Shown here in pieces: positions 1 to 7,777 of a stretch of 64,000 nt of DNA. Source of the DNA: AWTP1-13 sp963832445 (GTDB lineage: Bacteria > Pseudomonadota > Alphaproteobacteria > Rhizobiales > Hyphomicrobiaceae); the NCBI GenBank assembly GCA_963832445.1, contig CAWHUM010000014.1, forward strand, positions 186,001 to 250,000, in the 5' to 3' direction. The notes below the pieces were generated by a model. That model searched no databases and was not told the origin of the DNA. It worked only from the letters and a program-made list of their open reading frames with translations. The translations under genes and the position numbers were made by a program. Positions within the stretch are counted from its first letter, which is position 1. Each line of letters begins with the position of its first letter.

Positions 1-594
1 CTTGGCACCGATGCCGACCGGCCATTGCACAGACGTGTTGAACCCGACCTTCGACTTCCACTCGGGGCTGACCTCGGACAGGTAGTAGGCGAAGTTGTAA
101 GTGGTGCCCGAGCCGTCCGCGCGATGCACGACGGCGATGGCTTGGCTCGGCAGCTTGGCGCTGGGGTTGAGCTTCTTGATCGCCGCGTCGTCCCAGGTCT
201 TGATTTCGCCCAGGAACATCTTGGCAAGGGTGGGACCGTCGATCACCAGCTCGCCGGCCTTGATGCCTTCGAGGTTCACGACCGGCACGATGCCGCCCAT
301 CACCATTGGAAACTGCGAGAGGCCCCACTTTTCGAGGTCCTCGCCTTTCAACGGCGCATCGGAGGCGCCGAACGTCACCGTCTTGTTTTGGATCTGCTTG
401 ATGCCGCCGCCGGAGCCGATCGACTGATAGTTCAGACCAACCCCGGTATCCTTCTTGTAGGCATCCGCCCACTTTGCATAGATCGGGTAAGGAAAGGTCG
501 CGCCGGCGCCAGAGATGTCGGCGGCATACGCAACAGTGGCGGCTCCCGCGAGGACCGCCGCGGCCGCCCAGCGGGCAATGAACTTGTTGTTCAC
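1..594 (-). CDS. pstS: Phosphate ABC transporter substrate-binding protein PstS (3' end cut off)
   Basis: Periplasmic phosphate-binding protein of the PstSCAB importer. Read from a GTG at 594, the frame stays open to the window edge (198 codons). Residues 1-24 form a signal peptide ending VAYA, followed by ADISGAGATFPYPIY, the usual mature N-terminus of PstS. Phosphate-contact motifs are visible: GSGGGIKQI, FGASDAP and HRADGSGTTYNF. The C-terminal part and pstCAB-phoU, if present, lie to the left of the window. The gene diverges from the CYTH-CHAD gene at 873, and a possible Pho box lies about 31 bases upstream of the start. Confidence 0.95.
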   Translation of the reverse strand, partial: MNNKFIARWAAAAVLAGAATVAYAADISGAGATFPYPIYAKWADAYKKDTGVGLNYQSIGSGGGIKQIQNKTVTFGASDAPLKGEDLEKWGLSQFPMVMGGIVPVVNLEGIKAGELVIDGPTLAKMFLGEIKTWDDAAIKKLNPSAKLPSQAIAVVHRADGSGTTYNFAYYLSEVSPEWKSKVGFNTSVQWPVGIGAK

Positions 595-624
595 GCTAAT
601 TCTCCCTTTGTGATCGGCGGCCCT

Positions 625-642
625 CTGACCGCCAGCTGACAA
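625..642 (-). promoter_or_regulatory. Possible Pho box upstream of pstS
   Basis: On the minus strand TTGTCAG-CTGG-CGGTCAG has the 7-4-7 layout of a PhoB box (consensus CTGTCAT repeated at 11-base steps), with five of seven matches in each half. It ends 31 bases before the pstS start. The match is imperfect, so this is a suggestion supported mainly by position and by the known PhoB control of pst operons. Confidence 0.35.
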
Positions 643-872
643 TGCATCTGTCATCAGCGCTGGCGTGATAACAGACGACAGTAACAGCCGTGCGACGAGT
701 TAAGCTGCTGAAAAAGCTCGAATGTCTCGCTGCGCTCGGGTTGCTGCAAAAATTGCGGTGCGCGGCGCGACGTCGGCGAGTTGCGCGTGCGCAGTTCTCG
801 ACTATCCTGTCGCAGCGCCGATGCGGGCGCACCACATAGCGTTGTTCTTTGTTCTTGGTTGAGGGTAGCGGG

Positions 873-2448
873 ATGAGCGGCGTTGCGAGTCGTGAGCTCA
901 AGCTTGAGCTCACGCCCCAGGAATTGCAGCGGGTAGGTGCACATCCGGCGCTGGGCGATCTGACCGTCGGCAAACCGGTGACGCGGACGCTGCGCTCCAT
1001 CTACTTCGATACGCCCGATCATCGCCTGCGCGCGCAGGGCATCTCGCTGCGGCTGCGGTCTATCGGCGATAGTTGGCTGCAAACGATCAGGGCCGGGCGC
1101 AGCCTGAAGAACGGCGCAGTCAACGGCAGCCGACCCCGATGCGGTCGAAACGGTGTTGGTCCGGCCCGAGCCGGATCTCGGTGCGATCAACGACAGGACG
1201 GTGCGCCGCCAGCTCGAAAAGGCCCTCAAGTCATCGACGCTCGAGCCGCAGTTCGAAACCGTGGTTACCCGCACAACGCGCAAGCTCCATTCCGACAAGG
1301 GCGATCTCGAGCTTGCCCTCGACGAAGGCGTAATTCGCGCGGGGGCAGTTGAGAAAAAGCTGTGCGAGGCCGAGCTGGAGCTGAAGGCAGGATCGCCCGA
1401 GTGCCTTCTCGAAACCGCCGCGGCCTTGTTCTCGACCGAGCCGATCCGGCTGGCCGAGGCGAGCAAGGCCGAACGGGGCTACAACCTCATCCTGCGGCGT
1501 CATGACGCGAGCGTTGCTCCACAGAAATCGCGCCATGTCACTCTCAAGGGCGGCGAGACCTGCGCTCAGGCTCTCGCCTTGTTCCTGGAGTCGGCAACCG
1601 AGCAGATCGCGCTCAACCGGCGGGCGCTGCTGGAAACGGACGATCCCGAGGCCGCGCACCAGTTCAGGATCGGACTGCGGCGCTTGCGCAGCGCGCTGCG
1701 CATGTTCCGTCCGCTGGCCGATGCGCCCGCCATGCGCGAGCTCGAGCAGTACGCGCGCGAGGTAGGGCTCGGGATCAGCGATCTGCGCAACGCCGACGTC
1801 TTCATCGAGAACATCTATTCGCCGGTGGCGGGAGCCATGAAGGGCGAGCCCGGCTTCTGCGAGCTGCGCGAGGCGCTGCTGGCGCACCGGGCCGCACAGC
1901 GCGACGCGGCCCGCGCCGCCCTCGCGGGCGATCACTGGTCCAAGCTGCAGCTCTACCTGCTGCTATGGCCGCGCACGGTGAATGGGAACGCGAAGCTGCA
2001 CGTTCCGGTGCGCGAGTTCGCAGCTACCGCGCTTGGCAAGGCCTGGAAGAAGATTGCCAAGCAGGCAGGCGACGTTACCAATCTCTCGATCGAGCAACGC
2101 CATGACCTGCGCAAGGCCCTGAAGGGATTTCGCTACTCCGCCGAGTTCCTGGGCTCCCTCTACGACAAGGCAAAGGTCGATAGGTTCGTCAAGGACCTGA
2201 AGGCACTGCAGGACGTGTTCGGTTACGTCAACGACGTGGCCACGGCCAAGGCGCTGAATGGCATCTGCCACGACCGGTGCGCCGAGAGCACGGAGGCGCA
2301 GCGCGCGGCGGGCTACGTGCTCGGCTGGCATGACGTCAACGCGCGTCAGGTTTGGGAGCGCGCGCCGAAGGAATGGCGGCGCCTCAACAAACGTGCACCG
2401 TTCTGGGAGCAAAGGCGCCCGGCACGCCGCGCCCCGGTGCGCAGCTGA
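873..2448 (+). pseudogene. CYTH and CHAD domain protein, frameshifted
   Basis: Two-domain protein of the inorganic triphosphatase (YgiF-like) group: an N-terminal CYTH tunnel fold (about residues 1-200) and a C-terminal CHAD domain (about 230-500), a histidine-rich helical domain known to bind polyphosphate. The start at 873 has a GAGGG ribosome site. The N-terminal frame reads SRELKLELTPQEL (normally ExExK, here S replaces the first Glu) and continues to RSLKNGAVNG. The rest (DPDAVETVLVRPEPDLGAIND onward) is in the next frame. One extra base between about 1125 and 1137 explains this; without it the protein would be 524 residues. CHAD signatures include AAHQFRIGLRRLRSALRMF and RHDLRKALKGFRYSAEF. 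The frame change may be an assembly error. Its place beside pstS fits a polyphosphate or phosphate role. Confidence 0.85.
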
Positions 2449-2737
2449 TTGTGAGTCCTCCGGGGCAGTCGCCCTGAGCCGCTGGCCGCCCACATCTTGC
2501 GTATCGCGACTTCGGGACGCGCATGGACGCGGCACCCGAGACGCCACTTGTCGGCTAGTCCCAGCCCGCCGGGCCTAACGCCGCCTTTCAGGCGATCCAC
2601 ACTCTCTCTGACGCGGCCCTTTCGCCGGTGCCACCCGTCCAGCGGTTGCAGCCTCTCTTGGCGATGCCATCTACCTCCTCGGGCCCTTGTGTACTTCCCG
2701 CGCGCCCTTGACGAAGCCCCCGCAAGCTGCCATCTAT
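2449..2737. other. Gene-free stretch before the DUF2852 gene
   Basis: About 340 bases separate the CYTH-CHAD gene from DUF2852. Codon-like bias continues in places, but no frame has a ribosome site or a recognisable family. Apart from the inverted repeat at 2738-2758 I see no defined element here. Confidence 0.5.
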
Positions 2738-2758
2738 GTAAATGTTATATACATTCAC
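2738..2758 (+). promoter_or_regulatory. Inverted repeat, candidate operator of the DUF2852 gene
   Basis: GTAAATGT-TATAT-ACATTCAC is an inverted repeat with 7 of 8 arm positions paired. It sits in a short AT-rich patch in GC-rich DNA, 31 bases before the ATG at 2790, where an operator would overlap the promoter. The binding protein is unknown. Confidence 0.4.
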
Positions 2759-2789
2759 ACTGGATCATGACCTCTGGAGGACGACGGCA

Positions 2790-3263
2790 ATGTCTGAGGT
2801 AGTCGCTCGCATAGACGACTTCGGGAGGCCGGCCTGGATCGCGCTGATGGTGCTCGGGTTCATCGTGTTCTGGCCCATCGGTCTGGCGATCCTGGCCTAC
2901 ATCATATGGAGTGGACGGATGGGATGCTCGGCAAGATACGGCGACATGCAGCAGTGGCGCGACCGCGCGTCGGAGCGCTGGGAGCGTAAGCGCGAGCGCT
3001 GGGAGCGCCGCATGCAGCGCTGGGGCGGCCATGGCAGCGGTCTGGGCGGCTTCGCGCCCAGCGGCAACCGCGCCTTCGACGAATATCGCAGCGAGGCGCT
3101 GCGCAAGCTCGAGGAGGAAGCCGCCGAGTTCCGCGCGTTCCTGGAGCGGCTGCGCATGGCCAAGGACCGTGCCGAGTTCGACGAGTTCATGCAGGAACGG
3201 CGCAACCGCCCGGCCGGCTCGGGCGAAGGTCCCCAAGACCCGGCGCCGCAACCGCAGAGCTGA
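2790..3263 (+). CDS. DUF2852 domain-containing membrane protein
   Basis: 157-residue protein of the DUF2852 family, found mainly in Alphaproteobacteria; function unknown. The ATG at 2790 has a GGAGG site about ten bases upstream, better than the ATG at 2742. One membrane segment lies at residues 10-38 (PAWIALMVLGFIVFWPIGLA). It is followed by a very basic coiled segment rich in W, E and R (about 50-75) and a helical tail with a FDEYRSEALRKLEEE motif (about 90-130). A strong terminator follows at 3289. Confidence 0.9.
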   Translation: MSEVVARIDDFGRPAWIALMVLGFIVFWPIGLAILAYIIWSGRMGCSARYGDMQQWRDRASERWERKRERWERRMQRWGGHGSGLGGFAPSGNRAFDEYRSEALRKLEEEAAEFRAFLERLRMAKDRAEFDEFMQERRNRPAGSGEGPQDPAPQPQS

Positions 3264-3288
3264 CCATCGCATCGAGAGACCCGCTCAG

Positions 3289-3320
3289 CCCCTCCGACAC
3301 GTTCGGAGGGGTTTCTTCAT
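3289..3320 (+). terminator. Rho-independent terminator of the DUF2852 gene
   Basis: A perfect 9-bp stem (CCCCTCCGA / TCGGAGGGG, loop CACGT) is followed by TTTCTTCATT. It lies 25 bases past the DUF2852 stop and before the convergent galU end. Confidence 0.9.
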
Positions 3321-3330
3321 TGCTCCGGGG

Positions 3331-4200
3331 CTACAGCAGCTTATTGAGTTCCGCCCTGAGCGCCGGCGCGAGGTCCTTGCGCGCCAGCGCATAGGCGATA
3401 TTGGCGGTGAGGAAGCCGATCTTGGAGCCGCAGTCGTAGATCGTACCGTCGAAGCGCAAGGCGTAAAACGGCTGCGCTTTGGCCAACGCAATCATGGCGT
3501 CGGTGATCTGGATCTCCCCGCCCGCGCCGCGCTCGCCCTTCTCCAGTATTGTGAAGATCTCGGGCTGCAGGATATAGCGCCCGGAGATGTGCAGGTTCGA
3601 CGGCGCCGTTCCGGCCTTCGGCTTCTCCACCATGGCCGTGATGCGCGACGTCTTGGCCTTGGCGTTTTCCACGCCGACGATGCCGTACTGATGTGCCTGC
3701 TCGGGCGGCACCGGCGCCACGGCGATGTAGTTGGCGGGGTTGGCAGCGTGCGCCTCCATCATCTCGCCGATGCAGGGCTTCGCCGCGAAATGCAGCACGT
3801 CGGGCAGGAGAAGCGCGAACGGCTCGTCGCCGACGATTTCACGCGCGCACCAAACCGCGTGTCCGAGACCCAGCGCCGCCTGCTGGCGCGTGAAGCTTGT
3901 CTGCCCGGGCTTCGGCAGCTCGCGCAGTAGCTCGTCCAGCTCCGCCTTCTTGCCGCGTGCCTCCAGCGTGCGCTCGAGCTCGAACTGACTGTCGAAGTGA
4001 TCCTCGATCACCCCCTTGTTTCGTCCCGTGACGAAAATGAAATGCTCGATGCCGGCTGTGCGCGCCTCGTCCACCACATGCTGGATCAAGGGGCGGTCGA
4101 CCACCGTCAGCATCTCTTTCGGCATCGCCTTGGTGGCTGGCAGGAAGCGGGTGCCGAGCCCCGCGACAGGAAATACGGCCTTGCGGACACGCTTAGGCAT
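3331..4200 (-). CDS. galU: UTP--glucose-1-phosphate uridylyltransferase
   Basis: Makes UDP-glucose from glucose-1-phosphate and UTP in the cytoplasm, feeding envelope polysaccharide synthesis; UDP-glucose is the substrate of Ugd encoded at 24430. The 289-residue length is normal. The nucleotidyltransferase signature AVFPVAGLGTRFLPATKAMPK lies near the N-terminus (shown in part), and FVTGRNKGVIEDHFD and GRYILQPEIF follow. The start at 4200 is preferred because AGGAGG lies about ten bases upstream; the ATG at 4224 would place that site inside the gene. It stands alone and converges on DUF2852. Confidence 0.96.
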   Translation of the reverse strand: MPKRVRKAVFPVAGLGTRFLPATKAMPKEMLTVVDRPLIQHVVDEARTAGIEHFIFVTGRNKGVIEDHFDSQFELERTLEARGKKAELDELLRELPKPGQTSFTRQQAALGLGHAVWCAREIVGDEPFALLLPDVLHFAAKPCIGEMMEAHAANPANYIAVAPVPPEQAHQYGIVGVENAKAKTSRITAMVEKPKAGTAPSNLHISGRYILQPEIFTILEKGERGAGGEIQITDAMIALAKAQPFYALRFDGTIYDCGSKIGFLTANIAYALARKDLAPALRAELNKLL

Positions 4201-4426
4201 CAGCAGATGCCCTCCTTCTCTCAATTGCGCTGCGCTAGGGTCGAGCCGACGCTGGCCCGACGCAAGCTGCCGAAATATAGGCTCAAAAACAACCTAGTCT
4301 GCCCGCGAAAGGGCAATAAGGGATGATACGCGCGGGGATAATGTGGTGAATTTCCACACATGCGGACCTAGATCAGTGCTGGCCACTGGGCGCACCAGCG
4401 GCTGGCCCAAGTCGCCGATCGTCGCG

Positions 4427-5698
4427 ATGTCTGCAACGTTAGTCTGGGTCGCTTTGCTTGTGCTCACCCCGGCTGCGGCGGCCCAAGGCAACGATGGCTT
4501 CCGCCAGGTTGTCGAGAGCTTGCGGCCGGAGGCCGAGGCGATGGGGGTGTCGCGATCCACCTTCGATGCCGCCTTCGCAGGGGTCGAGCCTGATCTGTCG
4601 CTCCCTGATCTGATCCTGCCTGGCAAGACCGCCAGCGACGTCAAAGGTCAGTCCGAGTTTACCAAGACGCCCTCGGAGTACCTGAACGCCGGCTACATCG
4701 CCAAGCTCGCCGACCAGGGCAAGACGCTGCTCGCCAAACACAGCAGCGCGCTCGAGAAGATCGAGCGCGAGCTTGGCGTGCCCCGCCAATTCGTGCTCGC
4801 CATCTGGGGCCGCGAGACCGCCTACGGCAGCCACCGCGCTTCTTACTACGCCATCCAGGCACTCGCCACCCAGACCTGGCTCGGCCGCCGCAAGGAGATG
4901 TTTCGCAACGAGCTCCTCCACGCGCTCAAGATGCTTCAGGACCGCGTCCTCACTCGCGAAACCATGAAGTCGTCGTGGGCCGGTGCCATGGGCCTCACGC
5001 AGTTCCTGCCCTCTGAGTACAATTCGCTGGCTTACGATCTCGACGGCGACGGCCGCAAGGACATCTGGAACTCGATACCCGATGCCCTTGCCTCCACCGC
5101 CAATCAGCTGCGCTACCGCGGCTGGGTTACTGGCCAAGGCTGGACATACGAGGTGCGGCTGCCGGCGGGAACAAATTGCGCAATGGAGGGACCGCCCAAT
5201 GCGCGAACGGTGCGCGAATGGGAAATGCTGGGCGTCGCGCGCACCAATGCACAGGCGTTCCCGCCCGCAGCCCTGGATGCGCAAGCCTTCATCCTCACTG
5301 CCGGCGGTGCCCATGGCCCGGCATTCCTGGCACTGGAGAACTTCATGGTGCTCAAGCGCTACAACATGTCCGACCTGTACGCCTTATTCGTCGGCAACCT
5401 CGCCGACCGCATCGCCGGAGGCGGCGGCTTTCAGACGCCATGGGCCGACGTGCGCCAACTCTCTTCCCGCAGCATCGAGGAGATCCAGCAGCGGCTGCAG
5501 GCCCGCGGCTATGCGATTGCCAAGATCGACGGCAAGGCCGGCATGAACACGCGTGCGCTGATCGGGGCCTACCAGCAGGCCAACGGGCTCAAAACGGACT
5601 GCTGGCCGTCCGAGGCTCTGCTCGCGCATCTGCGCCGCAATGCGGCGACAGCGAACCCCCGGTCGGCCGCTGGAGAAGGCGTGCGAGGAGCGCGATAG
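4427..5698 (+). CDS. Lytic murein transglycosylase, MltB type, with peptidoglycan-binding domain
   Basis: Secreted enzyme that cleaves the glycan strands of peptidoglycan with 1,6-anhydro ring formation. From the ATG at 4427 (423 residues) the N-terminus is a signal peptide ending TPAAAAQG. The MltB-type catalytic domain follows, with the catalytic Glu in AIWGRETAYG, then AGAMGLTQFLPSEY and the DLDGDGRKDIWNSIPDALAS segment. The last 60 residues are a PG_binding_1 domain (IEEIQQRLQARGYAIAKIDG). An upstream ATG at 4343 would add 28 residues that hide the signal peptide. It precedes rpmI with 169 bases between. Confidence 0.93.
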   Translation: MSATLVWVALLVLTPAAAAQGNDGFRQVVESLRPEAEAMGVSRSTFDAAFAGVEPDLSLPDLILPGKTASDVKGQSEFTKTPSEYLNAGYIAKLADQGKTLLAKHSSALEKIERELGVPRQFVLAIWGRETAYGSHRASYYAIQALATQTWLGRRKEMFRNELLHALKMLQDRVLTRETMKSSWAGAMGLTQFLPSEYNSLAYDLDGDGRKDIWNSIPDALASTANQLRYRGWVTGQGWTYEVRLPAGTNCAMEGPPNARTVREWEMLGVARTNAQAFPPAALDAQAFILTAGGAHGPAFLALENFMVLKRYNMSDLYALFVGNLADRIAGGGGFQTPWADVRQLSSRSIEEIQQRLQARGYAIAKIDGKAGMNTRALIGAYQQANGLKTDCWPSEALLAHLRRNAATANPRSAAGEGVRGAR

Positions 5699-5867
5699 CG
5701 CGGGCCTTGGGGACCCGAAAACTCATTGCGCGTACGGCCTGGAGGCACTAAGACACGCGCTCAAGTCGCCCGGCCGGGCATGCCGTGGCGGCTTTTCATG
5801 CTTTCGACAAACTGGCTTGCGGCCAACACCTGGTCGGCCGCGAGCGATAAGATCAAGGAGAAGCAAA

Positions 5868-6068
5868 ATGCCCAAGCTGAAGACCAAGAGCAGCGCCAAG
5901 AAGCGCTTCAAGATGACGGGTACCGGCAAGGTCAAGGCGCAGGCCCAAGGCAAACGCCACGGCATGATCAAGCGCACGGCCAAGTTCGTGCGCAACGCGC
6001 GCGGAACCATGGTGCTCTCCGACAGCGACGCCAAGATCGTCAAGAAATACATGCCCTACGCCCGCTGA
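5868..6068 (+). CDS. rpmI: 50S ribosomal protein L35
   Basis: 66-residue, highly basic large-subunit protein; MPKLKTKSSAKKRFKMTGTG is the standard start and GKRHGMIKRT is conserved. AAGGAG lies eight bases before the ATG. It is followed by rplT after 50 bases, the usual rpmI-rplT pair. infC, often upstream, is not here. Confidence 0.98.
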   Translation: MPKLKTKSSAKKRFKMTGTGKVKAQAQGKRHGMIKRTAKFVRNARGTMVLSDSDAKIVKKYMPYAR

Positions 6069-6118
6069 CCGAAACGATCAGCGACCCAGTCATCTTCTAG
6101 CCTGACGGAGTACGAGCC

Positions 6119-6481
6119 ATGGCACGCGTCAAGCGCGGCGTTGCCGCCCATGCCAAGCACAAGAAAGTTCTGAAGAAGGCCAAAGGCTATTACGGCCGCC
6201 GCAAGAACACCATCCGGGTGGCCAAGCAGGCGGTCGAGAAGGCGATGCAGTACGCCTACCGCGACCGCAAGAACAAGAAGCGCACCTACCGCGCGCTCTG
6301 GATCCAGCGCATCAATGCCGCCGTGCGCGGGCACGGGCTCACCTACGGCCGATTTATCGACGGCCTCGGCAAAGCCGGGATCGAGATCGACCGCAAGGTG
6401 CTGGCGGATCTGGCGGTCAAGGATGCCGCAGGCTTCAAGGCGCTGTGCGACCAGGTTTCCGCCCGGCTGAAAGCAGCGTAG
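6119..6481 (+). CDS. rplT: 50S ribosomal protein L20
   Basis: 120-residue protein that binds 23S rRNA early in large-subunit assembly. MARVKRGVAAHAKHKKVLKK and the YYGRRKNTIRVAKQAVEKA segment identify it. Cotranscribed with rpmI; a palindromic repeat element separates it from pheS. Confidence 0.98.
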   Translation: MARVKRGVAAHAKHKKVLKKAKGYYGRRKNTIRVAKQAVEKAMQYAYRDRKNKKRTYRALWIQRINAAVRGHGLTYGRFIDGLGKAGIEIDRKVLADLAVKDAAGFKALCDQVSARLKAA

Positions 6482-6505
6482 CTCACGCTGCTGGTTCGCC
6501 GCGGA

Positions 6506-6628
6506 TGTCATCCCAGGGCTTGTCCCCGGGATCCAGCCGTCCAAGAATGCGGCCGCAGCAGTGGTGTGCGCGACTGAGCCGCACAGAGTACGTTGATCCA
6601 TGGATCCCGGGCATGCACCCGGGATGAC
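6506..6628. repeat. Paired palindromic intergenic repeat (REP/BIME-like)
   Basis: Two inverted copies of a hairpin-forming unit flank a 65-base centre. The left copy (6506-6535) begins TGTCATCCC and ends GGATCCA. The right copy (6601-6628) begins TGGATCCCGGG and ends CCCGGGATGAC. Each is itself a hairpin, and together they can pair over a long range. The layout resembles intergenic REP pairs common in alphaproteobacteria. A related single unit occurs at 35299-35321. Confidence 0.75.
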
Positions 6629-6677
6629 TGTTGAGGATGCGGCGCGCGAATGCGCCATTGAGGCGCAGCCGAAGGTC

Positions 6678-7763
6678 ATGACCGACAATACCGACATTTC
6701 CGCTCTCGAAAGCGCACTCCTCGCCGAGATCGCTGCAGCGGGCGACCTCGATGCCATCGAGCGCGTGCGCATCGCCGCCTTGGGGCGCAAGGGGCGCGTG
6801 CCTGAGCTGATGGCCACGCTCGGCACGCTGCCGCCGGATCGCCGCAAGGCATTCGGCCAAGCCGTGAACGGCCTAAAGATGCGCGTGAGCGAGGCGCTCG
6901 AGGCGCGCAAGAGCGACCTCGAGGGCGGCGCCCTCACCGCCCGCCTTGCCACCGAGCAAGCCGACGTAACGCTTCCCGTCCGGCTAGGTCCCCTCCACCA
7001 AGGGCGCATTCACCCCGTCAGCCAGGTTTTCGACGAGGTGGCGGAAATCTTCGCCGACATGGGTTTCGCGGTCGCCGAAGGGCCCGATATCGAGACCGAC
7101 GATCTCAACTTCACCAAACTCAATATTCCGCCCGAGCACCCTGCCCGGCAGGAGCACGACACGTTCTACATGGCGGGATCGGGGAAAGCGGGAGACAACA
7201 ACCCGATCAAGGTGCTGCGCACGCACACGAGCCCGGTTCAGATCCGCACCATGATGGCGCAGAAGCCGCCCATCCGAATTATCGTGCCGGGCCGCGTCTA
7301 TCGCATGGACAGCGATGCGACCCACACCCCCATGTTCCACCAGATCGAGGGGCTGGTGATCGACGAGTCCACCCACCTTGGCAATCTCAAGTGGTGCCTG
7401 GAGGAGTTCTGCAAAGCGTTCTTCGAGGTGGACGAGGTGCGCATGCGCTTCCGCGCCTCGCACTTCCCCTTCACGGAGCCGTCGATGGAAGTGGATGTCG
7501 ACACCGCCGCCATCGGCAAGCCTGGGGGGTGGATGGAAATCTTGGGGAGCGGCATGGTGCACCCCAACGTCATCCGCAATTGCGGGCTCGATCCTGACAA
7601 GTATCAGGGCTTCGCCTTCGGCATGGGCCTCGATCGGATCACCATGCTCAAGTACGGCATCCCCGACCTGCGTGACATGTTCTCGGCCGACCTGCGCTGG
7701 CTGAAGCACTATGGCTTTCTGCCGTTCGACGTGCCGACCCTGGCCGGCGGACTGTCGGGCTGA
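6678..7763 (+). CDS. pheS: Phenylalanine--tRNA ligase alpha subunit
   Basis: Catalytic alpha subunit of the alpha2-beta2 class II synthetase, 361 residues from the ATG at 6678. The N-terminal coiled coil is residues 1-90. Class II motif 2 appears as PGRVYRMDSDATHTPMFHQ and motif 3 as FAFGMGLDRITMLKYG. A longer frame from 6600 would start inside the repeat element and is not favoured. pheT follows 14 bases downstream. Confidence 0.98.
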   Translation: MTDNTDISALESALLAEIAAAGDLDAIERVRIAALGRKGRVPELMATLGTLPPDRRKAFGQAVNGLKMRVSEALEARKSDLEGGALTARLATEQADVTLPVRLGPLHQGRIHPVSQVFDEVAEIFADMGFAVAEGPDIETDDLNFTKLNIPPEHPARQEHDTFYMAGSGKAGDNNPIKVLRTHTSPVQIRTMMAQKPPIRIIVPGRVYRMDSDATHTPMFHQIEGLVIDESTHLGNLKWCLEEFCKAFFEVDEVRMRFRASHFPFTEPSMEVDVDTAAIGKPGGWMEILGSGMVHPNVIRNCGLDPDKYQGFAFGMGLDRITMLKYGIPDLRDMFSADLRWLKHYGFLPFDVPTLAGGLSG

Positions 7764-7777
7764 AGCGGGAGCGGGCG

